Of a stretch of DNA of 64,000 bases, positions 44,319 through 53,518 are shown piece by piece (position 1 is the stretch's first letter; each line of letters opens with the position of its first letter). The position numbers and the translations under genes were made by a program. The DNA is from Paenibacillus montanisoli (lineage in GTDB: Bacteria > Bacillota > Bacilli > Paenibacillales > Paenibacillaceae), in NCBI RefSeq assembly GCF_003268025.1, contig NZ_QLUW01000002.1:1116001-1180000 (forward strand), in the 5' to 3' direction. Under the pieces are notes generated by a model. The model searched no databases and was not told where the DNA came from. It saw only the letters and a program-made list of their open reading frames with translations.

Positions 44319-45509
44319 TTATTTCTTGACATACAGATTGAAAATGGCCAGGTTGGTCAAAAGCTTTGTGCGGTCCTCTCCTTGCTCGTTAATGTCGATT
44401 TTGCCGGTGTAGACGACTTTCCCTTGCTTCAAATCGGCGATGACCACCTTGGCCGAATCGCCTTCTTTGGAAAGCACGTACAATCGGTCGCCGGAGACCA
44501 TAGAGCTCGAAACCGACGGAACTGCAATATCGAACGATTTGACTTCGCGCGTCTTCAGGTCGTAGTTCGTTACTCGGGCCGATGTCCCTTGTTGCGCGGT
44601 CCAAATGATCGCATCCGCAGTGACGCCCACCCATTCGCCGGAACCGTTCGACTCGAATGAGGAAACGGCCGTCGTTTGTCCGGTCCTCCAATTTAACGTA
44701 AACAGCTCCGACTTCGAGGTTTCCGTCATTTCATTGCCGTCTTTGTCCTTCACAAGCTTTTCCGTCTGCTTCCTATATACGAGCACATCGTTAGGCGCTT
44801 TACTTGGCATGGAGCTTTCCAGGCTATAAGTTACCATTTCGCCATTATCCTGCTTCGTATCGGCGAACAGGACTTCATCCTTGGAGATGCTCTTCGCGTT
44901 CAGGTCAACCGTATACTTATGAATCTCCAGGTTGCCGGCAATCCGTTCTTCATTGTCGTTCTTTTTGTAATTGGTAGAGAAGATGTATAGCAATTGCCCA
45001 TCTAATTGGACGTCTATGACATAAGCATAGTTGTATTGCTCATGGTTAGGCACCGCGGCCGTGAAGCTTTGCTCCGACTTCGTTTTCAGGTCTAGCGTGG
45101 AAACGTCAAGCTTCGATTGCCGGTCTACGTAACCCGAATTAAAGGAAGCATAGGCGAGCGTTTTTTCGTCCTCATAGATCGAATTGGTACTTCGTTTCGC
45201 GCGCATGAAGCCGCGGTGTTCTTTAAAGAGCTGAACCATTTCCTGATTGTAGCTGTATCTCTTAGAGATCGAAAATTGCTCGAAATAAGACTCCTCTTGC
45301 TCATACTCGCTGCCTTTCGAGCTAACGTCCAGCGAACCGTAGCCCTTGATCGTTCCTTCCAGTACAAGCGATTTGGCCTCGTTGTCGTCACCCGAAACGG
45401 TCAGCAGCTTGAAGTCCGGATAGCTCCGCGAAGCCGCCGTCACGTAATAGGTGCCGATGCTCCCCAGAATGAAGACGACCAGCAGGATAGAAAACCAATA
45501 GCGTTTCAT
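44319..45509 (-). CDS. Membrane-anchored extracytoplasmic protein of the ytr-like operon
   Basis: The 396-residue protein has one N-terminal membrane helix (about 5-25, LLVVFILGSIGTYYV) and a large outer part built of repeated short beta strands such as ADAIIWTAQQG and GDRLYVLSKEG, likely a beta-propeller. There is no catalytic motif. It starts 15 bases after the permease gene and ends the GntR-ATPase-permease operon. Bacillus ytr-type operons also carry accessory membrane proteins, so a sensing or accessory role is inferred. No clear family. Confidence 0.7.
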   Translation of the reverse strand: MKRYWFSILLVVFILGSIGTYYVTAASRSYPDFKLLTVSGDDNEAKSLVLEGTIKGYGSLDVSSKGSEYEQEESYFEQFSISKRYSYNQEMVQLFKEHRGFMRAKRSTNSIYEDEKTLAYASFNSGYVDRQSKLDVSTLDLKTKSEQSFTAAVPNHEQYNYAYVIDVQLDGQLLYIFSTNYKKNDNEERIAGNLEIHKYTVDLNAKSISKDEVLFADTKQDNGEMVTYSLESSMPSKAPNDVLVYRKQTEKLVKDKDGNEMTETSKSELFTLNWRTGQTTAVSSFESNGSGEWVGVTADAIIWTAQQGTSARVTNYDLKTREVKSFDIAVPSVSSSMVSGDRLYVLSKEGDSAKVVIADLKQGKVVYTGKIDINEQGEDRTKLLTNLAIFNLYVKK

Positions 45510-45524
45510 TGTGTCGTGTACCTC

Positions 45525-46367
45525 CTATACCGATAACTTCTTATTCATTAAGAAGAAGCTGATTGCTAGCGACATCATGCCGATCAAAATGGCGATCGTT
45601 AATTCGATGATAAAAATTTCGTTCGGGTACAAGTAATCGTTCATATCTCGATTCATGATGAGCATCGGGGCAATCATGAGCAGAACCGCAGCGCCGACGT
45701 AAATGACGCCTGCAGCGATGCCTTTCAGACGGTAGCTGCGTTCAAGCAGGATCGCGGTAAACATAACGATGACAAAGAGGGCGCCGCCGCCATAGTACAT
45801 CACGAATTCAGTAAAGGTGCGAGGAACGAGAATTTGCAGAAAAGCATGATTCTGGATAATCGATGTCACCGATTCGGTGCTTCCTCTCAATGCCTGGTCG
45901 ATGACCGACGTAAACAAGGCGGATTCCAGCGGCAAAATGAGCAGCTGGAAGGCCACTAAGCCGATAACGAACAGCAGAATGGCACTCAGCTTGGCCACAT
46001 ACAAATGGCGTCTTTCCGTTGGCAGCATCAGCAGCCGATAAATAAACATGTTCTTGCCCATCCATTCCCTGTACCAAATCAGAAATACGTAAAGCCCCAT
46101 TCCGCCGATGCAAAGCGCGATCGGAGCTAAGAAGTACAACTGGGCTTCGCTCAAGATATCCGAAAAGGTTACGACGCCGTGCTCCTCGGCATACTGGGCG
46201 TACGTTGAAGCAGCCGGTCCCATTTTATCCTTCACGGTCTGCATGTAACGATTGCATACGTACAGAATACCGCCGCCTTGCATGAGCAGCGTCATGGCAA
46301 ACAGCGTGATATATAGCTTCCAAAAGCGGGAAACCTCCATATGAAGCAGCTTCCAAAAACGATTCAT
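45525..46367 (-). CDS. ABC permease, YtrC-like
   Basis: The 280-residue protein has six membrane segments with a broad outer loop after the first (about 45-80, KMGPAASTYAQYAEEHG) and resembles YtrC/ABC-2 permeases. ATG at 46367 has GAGAGAGG eight bases upstream and shares ATGA with the ATPase stop. With the ATPase and GntR regulator it forms a YtrABC-like exporter; in Bacillus such systems respond to cell-wall antibiotics. The cargo is unknown. Confidence 0.85.
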   Translation of the reverse strand: MNRFWKLLHMEVSRFWKLYITLFAMTLLMQGGGILYVCNRYMQTVKDKMGPAASTYAQYAEEHGVVTFSDILSEAQLYFLAPIALCIGGMGLYVFLIWYREWMGKNMFIYRLLMLPTERRHLYVAKLSAILLFVIGLVAFQLLILPLESALFTSVIDQALRGSTESVTSIIQNHAFLQILVPRTFTEFVMYYGGGALFVIVMFTAILLERSYRLKGIAAGVIYVGAAVLLMIAPMLIMNRDMNDYLYPNEIFIIELTIAILIGMMSLAISFFLMNKKLSV

Positions 46368-47053
46368 CCGATGTACACCTCTCTCATAACGTCCATAACC
46401 GACTTGCCCTCTTGCATGCGCATGTCCTCGCAATTGAATTGACTCTTAACGAACCCGTTGTCGAGCAGCACGACTTCGTCGATCAAATGCTCGATATCGT
46501 TAATTTCATGCGTCGTAATGATAACGCCTCTGTCTTCCACAAGCTTGCTCGTAAATACTTCCGTGATCTGCTCCCTGCTGAACGCGTCGATACCCGAGAA
46601 AGGTTCGTCCATCAGCACGTACTCCACATCGAGTGACAGTCCGTGCAGCAGGTTCAGCTTGGCCGTGTTTCCTTTGGAGAGCTCGGATATCCGGTCGGAC
46701 CGCTTGAGCTTGAAGAAAGTCAGCATCTCTTCCGCTCGCGCCTCGTTCCAGCTGGCGTAGAAATCCTTCATGAACTGCATGCTAGCTCCTACCGTCATAT
46801 TGGGAGGCATCGAAATATGGTCAGGAATGTAAGCGACATGCTCGTAAATATGCTTGCCGACCGGCATGCCGTCAATGAGAATGCTGCCGCCGTCGATCGG
46901 CGTAAGTCCCATGATCGCTTTCAGCACGGTGGATTTACCTACGCCGTTGATGCCGATCAGGCACGTAATATTTCCTTTTTGAGCCGTGAATGATACATCT
47001 TGAAGCACTTTTTTGCGTCCGTATTTTTTCCGGACCGATTTAAACTCGATCAT
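46364..47053 (-). CDS. ABC ATPase, YtrB-like
   Basis: The 229-residue ATPase has Walker A GINGVGKST, the signature LSKGNTAKL, Walker B YVLMDEP and H-loop ITTHE. The SKGN form of the signature is seen in YtrB/BcrA-like exporters. It overlaps the GntR gene by four bases (ATGA) and the permease gene by four. It powers the YtrC-like permease. Confidence 0.92.
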   Translation of the reverse strand: MIEFKSVRKKYGRKKVLQDVSFTAQKGNITCLIGINGVGKSTVLKAIMGLTPIDGGSILIDGMPVGKHIYEHVAYIPDHISMPPNMTVGASMQFMKDFYASWNEARAEEMLTFFKLKRSDRISELSKGNTAKLNLLHGLSLDVEYVLMDEPFSGIDAFSREQITEVFTSKLVEDRGVIITTHEINDIEHLIDEVVLLDNGFVKSQFNCEDMRMQEGKSVMDVMREVYIG

Positions 47054-47466
47054 GCCTGCTCCTCCTCTGCCGCTTGCTTATAGCTTCTTTCTACCTTGCT
47101 CTTTACGATGGCGAGCAGCTCGTCGACGGGTACTTGAATCTTGGCTATAGATTGGACAAATGCCTCGACGGCATCTGTGATGAGCTCGCTGCGAATTAAG
47201 CTTAATACCTGTTCGTCCGTTGTTATCCGGCTCGGGGAATTGCCCTCCGTCACGATCAATCCCTGTTCCTCCATTTCTTTGTAAGCCTTCTGTGCCGTAT
47301 TCGGGTTGATTTTCAGCTTACCTGCTATTTCGCGGCGCGACGGGATGACCTGCCCTTTCTGCAGGCGCCCCGTAACGATCTCTTCCTTAAAATGCCTGAC
47401 TACCTGGAGGTAGACAGGGTCGCGGCTATTGAACTTCAATTCCGCGCTGTCTTCGCCTGCATGCAT
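47050..47466 (-). CDS. GntR-family regulator, YtrA type
   Basis: The 138-residue protein has the GntR winged helix (PVYLQVVRHFKEEIVTGRLQKG, then PSRREIAGKLKINPNTAQKAY) and the short helical tail of the YtrA subfamily. ATG at 47466 has GGAG nine bases upstream; the longer frame begins at a GTG inside the operator. It most likely represses its own operon through the two GTGTACTA-type inverted repeats at 47493-47543. Ligands are usually wall-active compounds or are unknown. Confidence 0.92.
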   Translation of the reverse strand: MHAGEDSAELKFNSRDPVYLQVVRHFKEEIVTGRLQKGQVIPSRREIAGKLKINPNTAQKAYKEMEEQGLIVTEGNSPSRITTDEQVLSLIRSELITDAVEAFVQSIAKIQVPVDELLAIVKSKVERSYKQAAEEEQA

Positions 47467-47492
47467 ACGCTCCAACTCCGTTTTGAAAGTGT

Positions 47493-47543
47493 GTGTACTA
47501 CTTGGTTCATACACCTCATATGTGTACTATACCTGTAGTACAC
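47493..47543. promoter_or_regulatory. Two GntR/YtrA-type operators
   Basis: Perfect inverted repeat GTGTACTA-N6-TAGTACAC at 47522-47543 overlaps the -10 box. A second copy, GTGTACTA-N6-TCATACAC (six of eight matched), lies at 47493-47514, 29 bp away. They fit autorepression by the adjacent regulator. Confidence 0.8.
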
Positions 47544-47554
47544 TTGAATGTCAA
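47526..47554 (-). promoter_or_regulatory. SigmaA promoter of the ytr-like operon
   Basis: TTGACA (47549-47554) and TATAGT (47526-47531), 17-bp spacer, minus strand. The -10 sits inside the upstream operator. Confidence 0.85.
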
Positions 47555-47576
47555 CAATTGCCCGCCGCCAAAAAAT

Positions 47577-47621
47577 TAAAAAGGCACTGCTCTCCCCGTT
47601 TTGGGATTAGCAGTGCCTTAT
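47577..47621 (-). terminator. metQ terminator
   Basis: AAGGCACTGCT/AGCAGTGCCTT stem (47581-47591 with 47609-47619) and a T-rich tail on the minus strand. Confidence 0.92.
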
Positions 47622-47628
47622 TAACGAT

Positions 47629-48483
47629 TTATTTAAAGGTCGGAACGATCGCGCCTTTATAGTTGTCTTCGATGAATTTCTTGACTTCAGGCGTTTGCAG
47701 CTCGGCAGCCAACGTCTTCATGGCGTCGGAATCCTTGTTGTCCGGACGGGATACGAGGATGTTCACGTAAGGCGAGTCGTTGCCTTCGATGAAGAGCGCG
47801 TCCTTAGTCGGTACAAGGTCCGCTTCAAGCGCATAGTTCGTGTTGATCAGCGCAAGGTCCACTTCATCCAGAACGCGCGGCAGCGTAGCGGCTTCAACCT
47901 CGGTAATTTCCAGATTTTTCGGGTTTTCCGTAATATCGTGAACGGTACCGGACACGCCTACGCCGTCTTTCAGCTTGATCAGGTTGTTGGCAGCAAGCAG
48001 CGCAAGAGCGCGGCCGCCATTGGATGGATCGTTCGGAATGACGACTTTCGCGCCGTCTTTCAGTTCATCCGCGCTCTTTACCTTCTTCGAGTAAGCGCCG
48101 AACGGCTCAATGTGAACGCCGGCGACATTGACAAGATCGTAGCCTTTGTCTTTATTGAATTGGTCCAGATACGGCGTGTGCTGGAAGAAGTTCGCGTCCA
48201 GCTGCTTCTCGTAGAGCTGAGTATTCGGCTGTACATAGTCGTTAAATTCAACAACTTCCAAATTAATGCCCTTCTCTTTCAGAGCAGGCTTGATGAAATT
48301 AAGAATTTCTGCGTGCGGCATCGGCGTAGCGCCTACTTTAAGCGTTACTTCCTGGGCTGCGTTGCTGCTGTTTCCTGCCGTCGCGTTGCCTGCATTCGTG
48401 TTGTTCTCTTCTTTCTTTGCTCCGCATGCGGACAACGCGACAACGATCGCAAGCAGCAGCAGGGCGAAACTAGCCTTCTTCAT
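47629..48483 (-). CDS. metQ: Methionine-binding lipoprotein
   Basis: The 284-residue protein has a lipoprotein signal ending LSAC (Cys20) and the NlpA/MetQ pattern: KVGATPMPHAEIL, FNDYVQPNTQLYEKQLDANFFQHTPYL (spans 60-90) and NDPSNGGRALALL. It captures D/L-methionine outside the cell for MetNI. ATG at 48483 has GGAGGAA six bases upstream. It ends the metNIQ operon at a terminator. Confidence 0.94.
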   Translation of the reverse strand: MKKASFALLLLAIVVALSACGAKKEENNTNAGNATAGNSSNAAQEVTLKVGATPMPHAEILNFIKPALKEKGINLEVVEFNDYVQPNTQLYEKQLDANFFQHTPYLDQFNKDKGYDLVNVAGVHIEPFGAYSKKVKSADELKDGAKVVIPNDPSNGGRALALLAANNLIKLKDGVGVSGTVHDITENPKNLEITEVEAATLPRVLDEVDLALINTNYALEADLVPTKDALFIEGNDSPYVNILVSRPDNKDSDAMKTLAAELQTPEVKKFIEDNYKGAIVPTFK

Positions 48484-48528
48484 TCTCCATTCCTCCATCT
48501 TCTGTATGTTGCTTCTATGCTGTTCATA

Positions 48529-49206
48529 TTACTTCCGGCTGAATCGGCGGACCATAAGGTCGCCGGCCATCTGCAGGATCTGAACCAAAACTATGAGTAG
48601 TCCAACCGTCACGATCATGACGCTGGTTTGGAATCGCTGGTACCCGTAACGGAGGGCAAGGTCGCCCAGACCGCCGCCGCCGATGACGCCGGACATCGCC
48701 GTATAGGAAACTAACGTAACCGCCGTGATCGTGATGCCCGCCAGCAGCCCCGGTCTCGCTTCCAGCAGCAATACGCGCCTAACGATTTCCCATCTGGAAG
48801 CGCCCATGGCTTGCGCCGCCTCGATGACGCCGCGATCCACCTCGCGCAGCGACGTCTCCACCAATCTGGCGAAGAACGGAGCAGCCGCGACGACAAGCGG
48901 CGGAATCGAGCCTTGTACGCCAAGCGTCGTACCCGTCAGAGCCTTCGTGACCGGCATGATCATAATCATCAAAATGACGAACGGGACGGAGCGAAGTATA
49001 TTGACAACGAGCGACAACAGCCAGTAAACGACGGGCTGGTCGAGCAGCTGCCTTCGCGACGTCAGGAACAAGACGACCCCGAGCAGCAGTCCGAGAATAA
49101 TCGTAAAGAGCAGCGAAGCGCCCAGCATCGTCAGCGTATCCTTAGATGCCTTCCAAACTTCCTCCCATCGCACGTCGCTCCAATCAATGCCTTGCTTCAG
49201 CATCAT
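48529..49206 (-). CDS. metI: Methionine importer permease
   Basis: The 225-residue permease has five helices, with the NILRSVPFVILMI start region, the EAAQAMGASRWEIVRRVLL coupling loop and YTAMSGVIGGGGLGDLALRYGYQRF, all signatures of MetI. Its ATG overlaps the metN stop (ATGA). Confidence 0.95.
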   Translation of the reverse strand: MMLKQGIDWSDVRWEEVWKASKDTLTMLGASLLFTIILGLLLGVVLFLTSRRQLLDQPVVYWLLSLVVNILRSVPFVILMIMIMPVTKALTGTTLGVQGSIPPLVVAAAPFFARLVETSLREVDRGVIEAAQAMGASRWEIVRRVLLLEARPGLLAGITITAVTLVSYTAMSGVIGGGGLGDLALRYGYQRFQTSVMIVTVGLLIVLVQILQMAGDLMVRRFSRK

Positions 49207-50207
49207 TTCAACTCACCTACTTCCAGACCTTTGGCGCGCAGGTCGTTAAGCACGTTGTCGATTTCCCCGTTATCGCCGATGAATTCGATGACGAGCTGGC
49301 CATACGGCGTATTTTTCATGCGCGAAACCGTCCCCTGCAGAATCGTAAACTGCACGGTAGTCGATTTGACCGCGTTGAACAGCAGCGGCTCGTACGTAAT
49401 CTCACCGACGTAATTCATTTTGACGAGACGGCCGCTCCGGGTGTTGATCAGCTCGCGCGGATCGAAGGAATCGGCGATTTGGCTGACGAAATCCATCGTG
49501 ATCGAATGCTGCGGCTTCAAAAACACATCCAACACATCGCCCATTTCGACAATCTTGCCGCCGTCAATAACGGCAACGCGGTCGCAAATCGAGCGAATAA
49601 CATGCATTTCGTGCGTGATGAGCAGAATCGTAATGCCGAGCTTATCATTGATATCCATGAGCAGCGACAAAATCGCATTCGTCGTCTGCGGATCCAACGC
49701 GGAGGTTGCCTCGTCGCAAAGCAGCACATCCGGGTTGTTCGCCAGCGCTCTTGCGATGCCGACGCGCTGCTTCTGCCCGCCTGAGAGCTGGGCCGGATAT
49801 TTGCCCGCATGCTGCTCCAGCCCTACTAACTGCAGCAGCTCGTCCACCCGCTGCTTGATTGCAGACTTCGGCAGTTTCGCGAGCTCCAGCGGAAACGCGA
49901 TATTGTCGCGAACGGTTGCCATCGACAGCAGATTGAAATGCTGAAAAATCATTCCGATCCGGCGGCGCTCCCGCTGCAGCTGGGTCGTCGATAATTGCGT
50001 CAGCTCCACGTCGCCTACTTTGACCGACCCGGTCGTCGGGCGCTCCAATAGGTTGACGCAGCGGAGCAGCGTGCTCTTGCCTGCCCCGGAATGCCCGATT
50101 ATGCCGAAAATCTCGCCTTTATTGATTGAAAGACTTATATGTTTGATGGCTTCGACTGCGCCAGCTCCGGTGCCGTACGATTTGCTAATGTCCGTAAGCT
50201 CAATCAG
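49203..50207 (-). CDS. metN: Methionine importer ATPase
   Basis: The 334-residue ATPase has Walker A GHSGAGKST, signature LSGGQKQR, Walker B VLLCDEAT, and a C-terminal NIL regulatory domain (from about 255) that binds methionine. The family starts MI(E/N)L at this point, and here that codon is CTG (50207), with AAGGAGG eight bases upstream. ATG at 50234 would add nine residues and has no ribosome binding site. A rare CTG start is therefore likely. No S-box is seen upstream. Confidence 0.93.
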   Translation of the reverse strand: MIELTDISKSYGTGAGAVEAIKHISLSINKGEIFGIIGHSGAGKSTLLRCVNLLERPTTGSVKVGDVELTQLSTTQLQRERRRIGMIFQHFNLLSMATVRDNIAFPLELAKLPKSAIKQRVDELLQLVGLEQHAGKYPAQLSGGQKQRVGIARALANNPDVLLCDEATSALDPQTTNAILSLLMDINDKLGITILLITHEMHVIRSICDRVAVIDGGKIVEMGDVLDVFLKPQHSITMDFVSQIADSFDPRELINTRSGRLVKMNYVGEITYEPLLFNAVKSTTVQFTILQGTVSRMKNTPYGQLVIEFIGDNGEIDNVLNDLRAKGLEVGELK

Positions 50208-50351
50208 TGCTATAACCTCCTTGCAGACATCCATCGGATGCCATTGATGCTAGAATACCCTGTTGCCCCAAGTTCAACCTGCCGGTCGATTTAGAACAAC
50301 AAGCATAAATTATAAACAACTTTTACCTTCGTTGTCACTGGATTTTTCAGC

Positions 50352-50392
50352 AAAAAAAGTCCGCAATCCCGGTGCAACGGGGATTGCGGACC
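50352..50392 (-). terminator. sigE terminator
   Basis: GTCCGCAATCCC/GGGATTGCGGAC stem followed by seven Ts on the minus strand, after the sigE stop. Confidence 0.95.
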
Positions 50393-50405
50393 AAATGTTC
50401 ACGAA

Positions 50406-51128
50406 TTAGACCATTTTATTAAACTCTTTGCGCAGGCGCTTAATGATTCGTTTCTCCAATCGGGAAATGTACGACTGGGAGATGCCGAGCAAATCCGCGA
50501 CATCCTTCTGCGTCTTCTCCTCGCCGTCGGCAAGACCGAAGCGCAGCTCCATGATGATCCGCTCGCGTTCTGTCAGCTTATCCAATGCCTTGTGAAGCAG
50601 CTTGCGGTCCACCTGTTCTTCGATATTGCGGTAGATCGTATCGTTCTCGGTACCGAGCACATCGGAAAGGAGCAATTCGTTGCCGTCCCAATCGATATTG
50701 AGCGGCTCATCGAATGACACTTCGGTACGCGTCTTGCTGTTGCGGCGCAAATACATCAGGATTTCGTTCTCGATACATCGCGAGGCATAAGTGGCGAGCT
50801 TGATTTTCTTCTCCGGATCGAACGTATTGACCGCCTTGATGAGCCCGATCGCGCCAATGGAAACCAAGTCCTCGATATGAATGCCCGTATTCTCGAACTT
50901 TCGGGCGATGTACACGACGAGCCGCAGGTTGCGCTCAATCAGCATGGCGCGGATCGCGGAATCTCCCGTAGGCAGCTTCTCGAGCAAGTACTCTTCTTCT
51001 TCCCGGGTGAGCGGAGGCGGCAGCGCTTCGCTCCCGCCGATATAATAAATTTCCTCGCTTTTTAATCCGAATAAAAACAAAACACGATAATAATATAACT
51101 GCAGGATCAATTTCCATTTGACGAGCAT
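50406..51128 (-). CDS. sigE: Pro-SigmaE, mother-cell sporulation sigma factor
   Basis: The 240-residue protein has the membrane-binding pro-region (residues 1 to ~27: [15 protein letters not shown]), the cleavage area [19 protein letters not shown], region 2 ([26 protein letters not shown]) and region 4.2 ([23 protein letters not shown]). SpoIIGA removes the pro-region. Its start overlaps the spoIIGA end by 22 bases, which couples protease and substrate. Confidence 0.97.
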   Translation of the reverse strand: MLVKWKLILQLYYYRVLFLFGLKSEEIYYIGGSEALPPPLTREEEEYLLEKLPTGDSAIRAMLIERNLRLVVYIARKFENTGIHIEDLVSIGAIGLIKAVNTFDPEKKIKLATYASRCIENEILMYLRRNSKTRTEVSFDEPLNIDWDGNELLLSDVLGTENDTIYRNIEEQVDRKLLHKALDKLTERERIIMELRFGLADGEEKTQKDVADLLGISQSYISRLEKRIIKRLRKEFNKMV

Positions 51129-52111
51129 GCTGTTCCATCCCTTCCCGAAGAACTGTGTATTGTTTCGACCATGGCACTTCGATTTTGTAGAAGTGACGGA
51201 TGGATGATCGCCTGGTACGTGCCGTCTTGGGCTAGTTTGCCGGCGTCCAAACCGATAAGCACCTTCTTGGATTCATAAACTTCACCTTCACGGCGGATCG
51301 TGACGAGATCCGGCTTTAGGGCCAGCATGAACTGCGCGCCGCGATTGACGCCTCGGTATGGCACAAGCCGCAGCCGATCCCGCCAAATGAAGGGCTCCTC
51401 ATCCGTCATGCTCGCTAAAAGCTTATCGACCTGCGCTTCACGGATCTTGGCGATCCAGGAAGCCGGGAGAACATCCTGCCATACGGCAGCCTCCATGACC
51501 ATGACCGGCGTGCGGGTCAGCGGTTCGTACAGCTGGTTTCCCGTATCGATCAGGCCGATGCAGACATGTTCCTTCTCCTCTATTCGGACGTTCACCTCCG
51601 CGAGATGATTGGTGACCAGATCGCGTTCCTTCCGCTGCAGCATGACCGACCGGTAAATATAATAGCCGACGCCAAGAAGACTGAAGACAAAGAGCGCCGA
51701 TGGCTTCAGCAAAAAATAAAATGTTCCGTTAACGGTAGCGACGGATTGCCATACCTTGCCCGAGCTGTTCATAAATAAGTAATGGGCACCGAGCACAGCT
51801 CCGGCAGCAGCGAAATTGACGCCGTAAAACGCACCAACATGACGTACGAAATATTGTAAGCTTCCAAAACCGAATGCGATGAGCAGCATCACGATCGACA
51901 GGGCAATCTTGACGACGATCGTAAACATAAAGGACAACGGCGGAAACACGATCAGCACGGCGTACAAGCTGCCTGTAGCGGCAGCCAGCAATACCCGCCA
52001 CCACTTTGCGCGAATGCTTCGGACCCAAGCGGTAAGCAGCAAATTGGAACCGTCTATGAGCAGGTTGACCATAAATAAAACGTCGAGATAAACTGCATCC
52101 AGCACATTCAC
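51107..52111 (-). CDS. spoIIGA: Sporulation protease SpoIIGA
   Basis: The 334-residue membrane protease has five N-terminal helices (about 1-155) and an aspartyl-protease domain with [19 protein letters not shown], Asp189 being the catalytic residue. It cuts pro-SigmaE at the sporulation septum in response to SpoIIR. The C-terminal tail after 300 is short and Ser-rich. It leads the spoIIGA-sigE pair behind a promoter with unusually wide spacing. Confidence 0.95.
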   Translation of the reverse strand: MNVLDAVYLDVLFMVNLLIDGSNLLLTAWVRSIRAKWWRVLLAAATGSLYAVLIVFPPLSFMFTIVVKIALSIVMLLIAFGFGSLQYFVRHVGAFYGVNFAAAGAVLGAHYLFMNSSGKVWQSVATVNGTFYFLLKPSALFVFSLLGVGYYIYRSVMLQRKERDLVTNHLAEVNVRIEEKEHVCIGLIDTGNQLYEPLTRTPVMVMEAAVWQDVLPASWIAKIREAQVDKLLASMTDEEPFIWRDRLRLVPYRGVNRGAQFMLALKPDLVTIRREGEVYESKKVLIGLDAGKLAQDGTYQAIIHPSLLQNRSAMVETIHSSSGRDGTACSSNGN

Positions 52112-52180
52112 CTTCCTGCCGCACTTCCCAAGTCACCGCCGCCCTCGTAAAAGCTTAGCGAGGATTTGCGGCTTGTGTCT

Positions 52181-52213
52181 AGTATAGTTAAATCCTATTA
52201 CAATGTCTGTCTA
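52181..52213 (-). promoter_or_regulatory. Candidate Spo0A-type spoIIG promoter
   Basis: TATACT (-10, 52181-52186) and TAGACA (52208-52213) are 21 bp apart on the minus strand. The Bacillus spoIIG promoter, activated by Spo0A, also has an over-long spacer (22 bp). TGTCTAA overlapping the -35 and TGTCGAT at 52239-52245 resemble 0A boxes (TGTCGAA). Inference. Confidence 0.5.
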
Positions 52214-52299
52214 AACATGCCGTCAGGAGCAATCTTTTTTTGTCGATGGTGACTGCGAAACCGCAGCGATCATGCGGGGAATAAACGGTAGAAAATAGC

Positions 52300-52335
52300 A
52301 AAAAAGCCGCTCTCCGAGGGCTCGGAAAGCGGCTA
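52300..52335 (-). terminator. ftsZ terminator
   Basis: AGCCGCTTTCCGAG/CTCGGAGAGCGGCT stem (one mismatch) with six Ts on the minus strand, after the ftsZ stop. Confidence 0.93.
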
Positions 52336-52353
52336 AAGTCCCTATTCAAACTA

Positions 52354-53502
52354 CTAGTTGTTGCGACGATTGCGAAGAAATGCCGGAATATCGAGCTGGT
52401 CGCTGGACAAGGAGCTGCCAAACGGTTTCGGTCCCGTGCTAGGCTGATGCTGGCGAGGCGCTTCTGTGCTTGCCGACTCTCTTGATGTCTCTCTCACCGC
52501 TTCTGCGGCTGGCTGACCTACGGATGGACGGCGAACCGCCGCACTGCTGCGGTGCTCGAAGCCCGTTGCGATAACCGTTACTTTGATCTCATCTTTCAAG
52601 TTCTCGTCGATGCTTGCGCCGAAGATCATGTTTACATCCGGATCGGAAGCCGAGATGACGATCTCAGCCGCTTCATTGACCTCATAGAGAGAAAGGTTGG
52701 AGCCGCCGGTAATGTTCATGATAATCCCGCGCGCCCCGTCGATGGACGTTTCGAGCAGCGGGCTTTGGATCGCCTTGCGCGCAGCGTCCGCAGCACGGTT
52801 CTCGCCTGTCGCGTTGCCGATCCCCATCAGGGCGGAGCCGCGCTCCGTCATGATCGTCTTCACGTCGGCAAAGTCAAGGTTGATCAGACCCGGAACCGCG
52901 ATCAAATCGGAGATGCCTTGTACAGCTTGCTTCAATACGTTATCCGCTTCGCGGAACGCTTCAAGCATTGGCGTCTTCTTGTCAACGATTTCAAGCAGTC
53001 TGTCATTCGGAATGACAATCAGTGTATCGACTTTCTCTTTCAGCGCTTCGATGCCGAGCTCGGCTTGTCCGGAACGCTTGCGCCCTTCGAAGGTGAACGG
53101 ACGCGTAACGACGCCGACTGTCAGCGCGCCGCACTCGCGTGCGATTTCGGCGATAACCGGAGCTGCGCCGGTGCCGGTGCCGCCGCCCATGCCTGCCGTT
53201 ACGAATACCATGTCCGCGCCTTTCAGCGTGTTCATGACCGTTTCGCGCGATTCTTCGGCCGCCTTCTTGCCTACCTCAGGGTTTGCGCCGGCGCCGAGAC
53301 CGCGAGTCAGCTTGTCGCCGATTTGCAGCTTCTGCTCTGATCTCGCCATATGCAATGCTTGCGCATCAGTGTTCACGGTTATGAATTCTACGCCCCTAAC
53401 CCCATTCTCAATCATGCGGTTTACGGCATTGCTGCCACCGCCGCCAACGCCGATGACTTTGATTTGAGCCAATTGCTCGTTTTCGAAATCAAACTCCAAC
53501 AT
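52354..53502 (-). CDS. ftsZ: Cell-division GTPase FtsZ
   Basis: The 382-residue tubulin-like GTPase has [15 protein letters not shown], the G-box [13 protein letters not shown], and the conserved C-terminal peptide [12 protein letters not shown] that binds FtsA and SepF. ATG at 53502 has GGGGG nine bases upstream; earlier ATG would extend by ten non-family residues. It follows ftsA by 16 bases. It polymerises into the division ring. Confidence 0.97.
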   Translation of the reverse strand: MLEFDFENEQLAQIKVIGVGGGGSNAVNRMIENGVRGVEFITVNTDAQALHMARSEQKLQIGDKLTRGLGAGANPEVGKKAAEESRETVMNTLKGADMVFVTAGMGGGTGTGAAPVIAEIARECGALTVGVVTRPFTFEGRKRSGQAELGIEALKEKVDTLIVIPNDRLLEIVDKKTPMLEAFREADNVLKQAVQGISDLIAVPGLINLDFADVKTIMTERGSALMGIGNATGENRAADAARKAIQSPLLETSIDGARGIIMNITGGSNLSLYEVNEAAEIVISASDPDVNMIFGASIDENLKDEIKVTVIATGFEHRSSAAVRRPSVGQPAAEAVRETSRESASTEAPRQHQPSTGPKPFGSSLSSDQLDIPAFLRNRRNN

Positions 53503-53518
53503 GCTGTGTATCCCCCGA

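Noticed and set aside
44162-44332. 57-residue N-terminal extension of SigmaG
   Set aside because: The TTG at 44161 with a strong ribosome binding site gives the exact family length; the extension is not family-like.
50208-50405. S-box (SAM) riboswitch expected before metN
   Set aside because: No S-box blocks are seen; only the sigE terminator is present.
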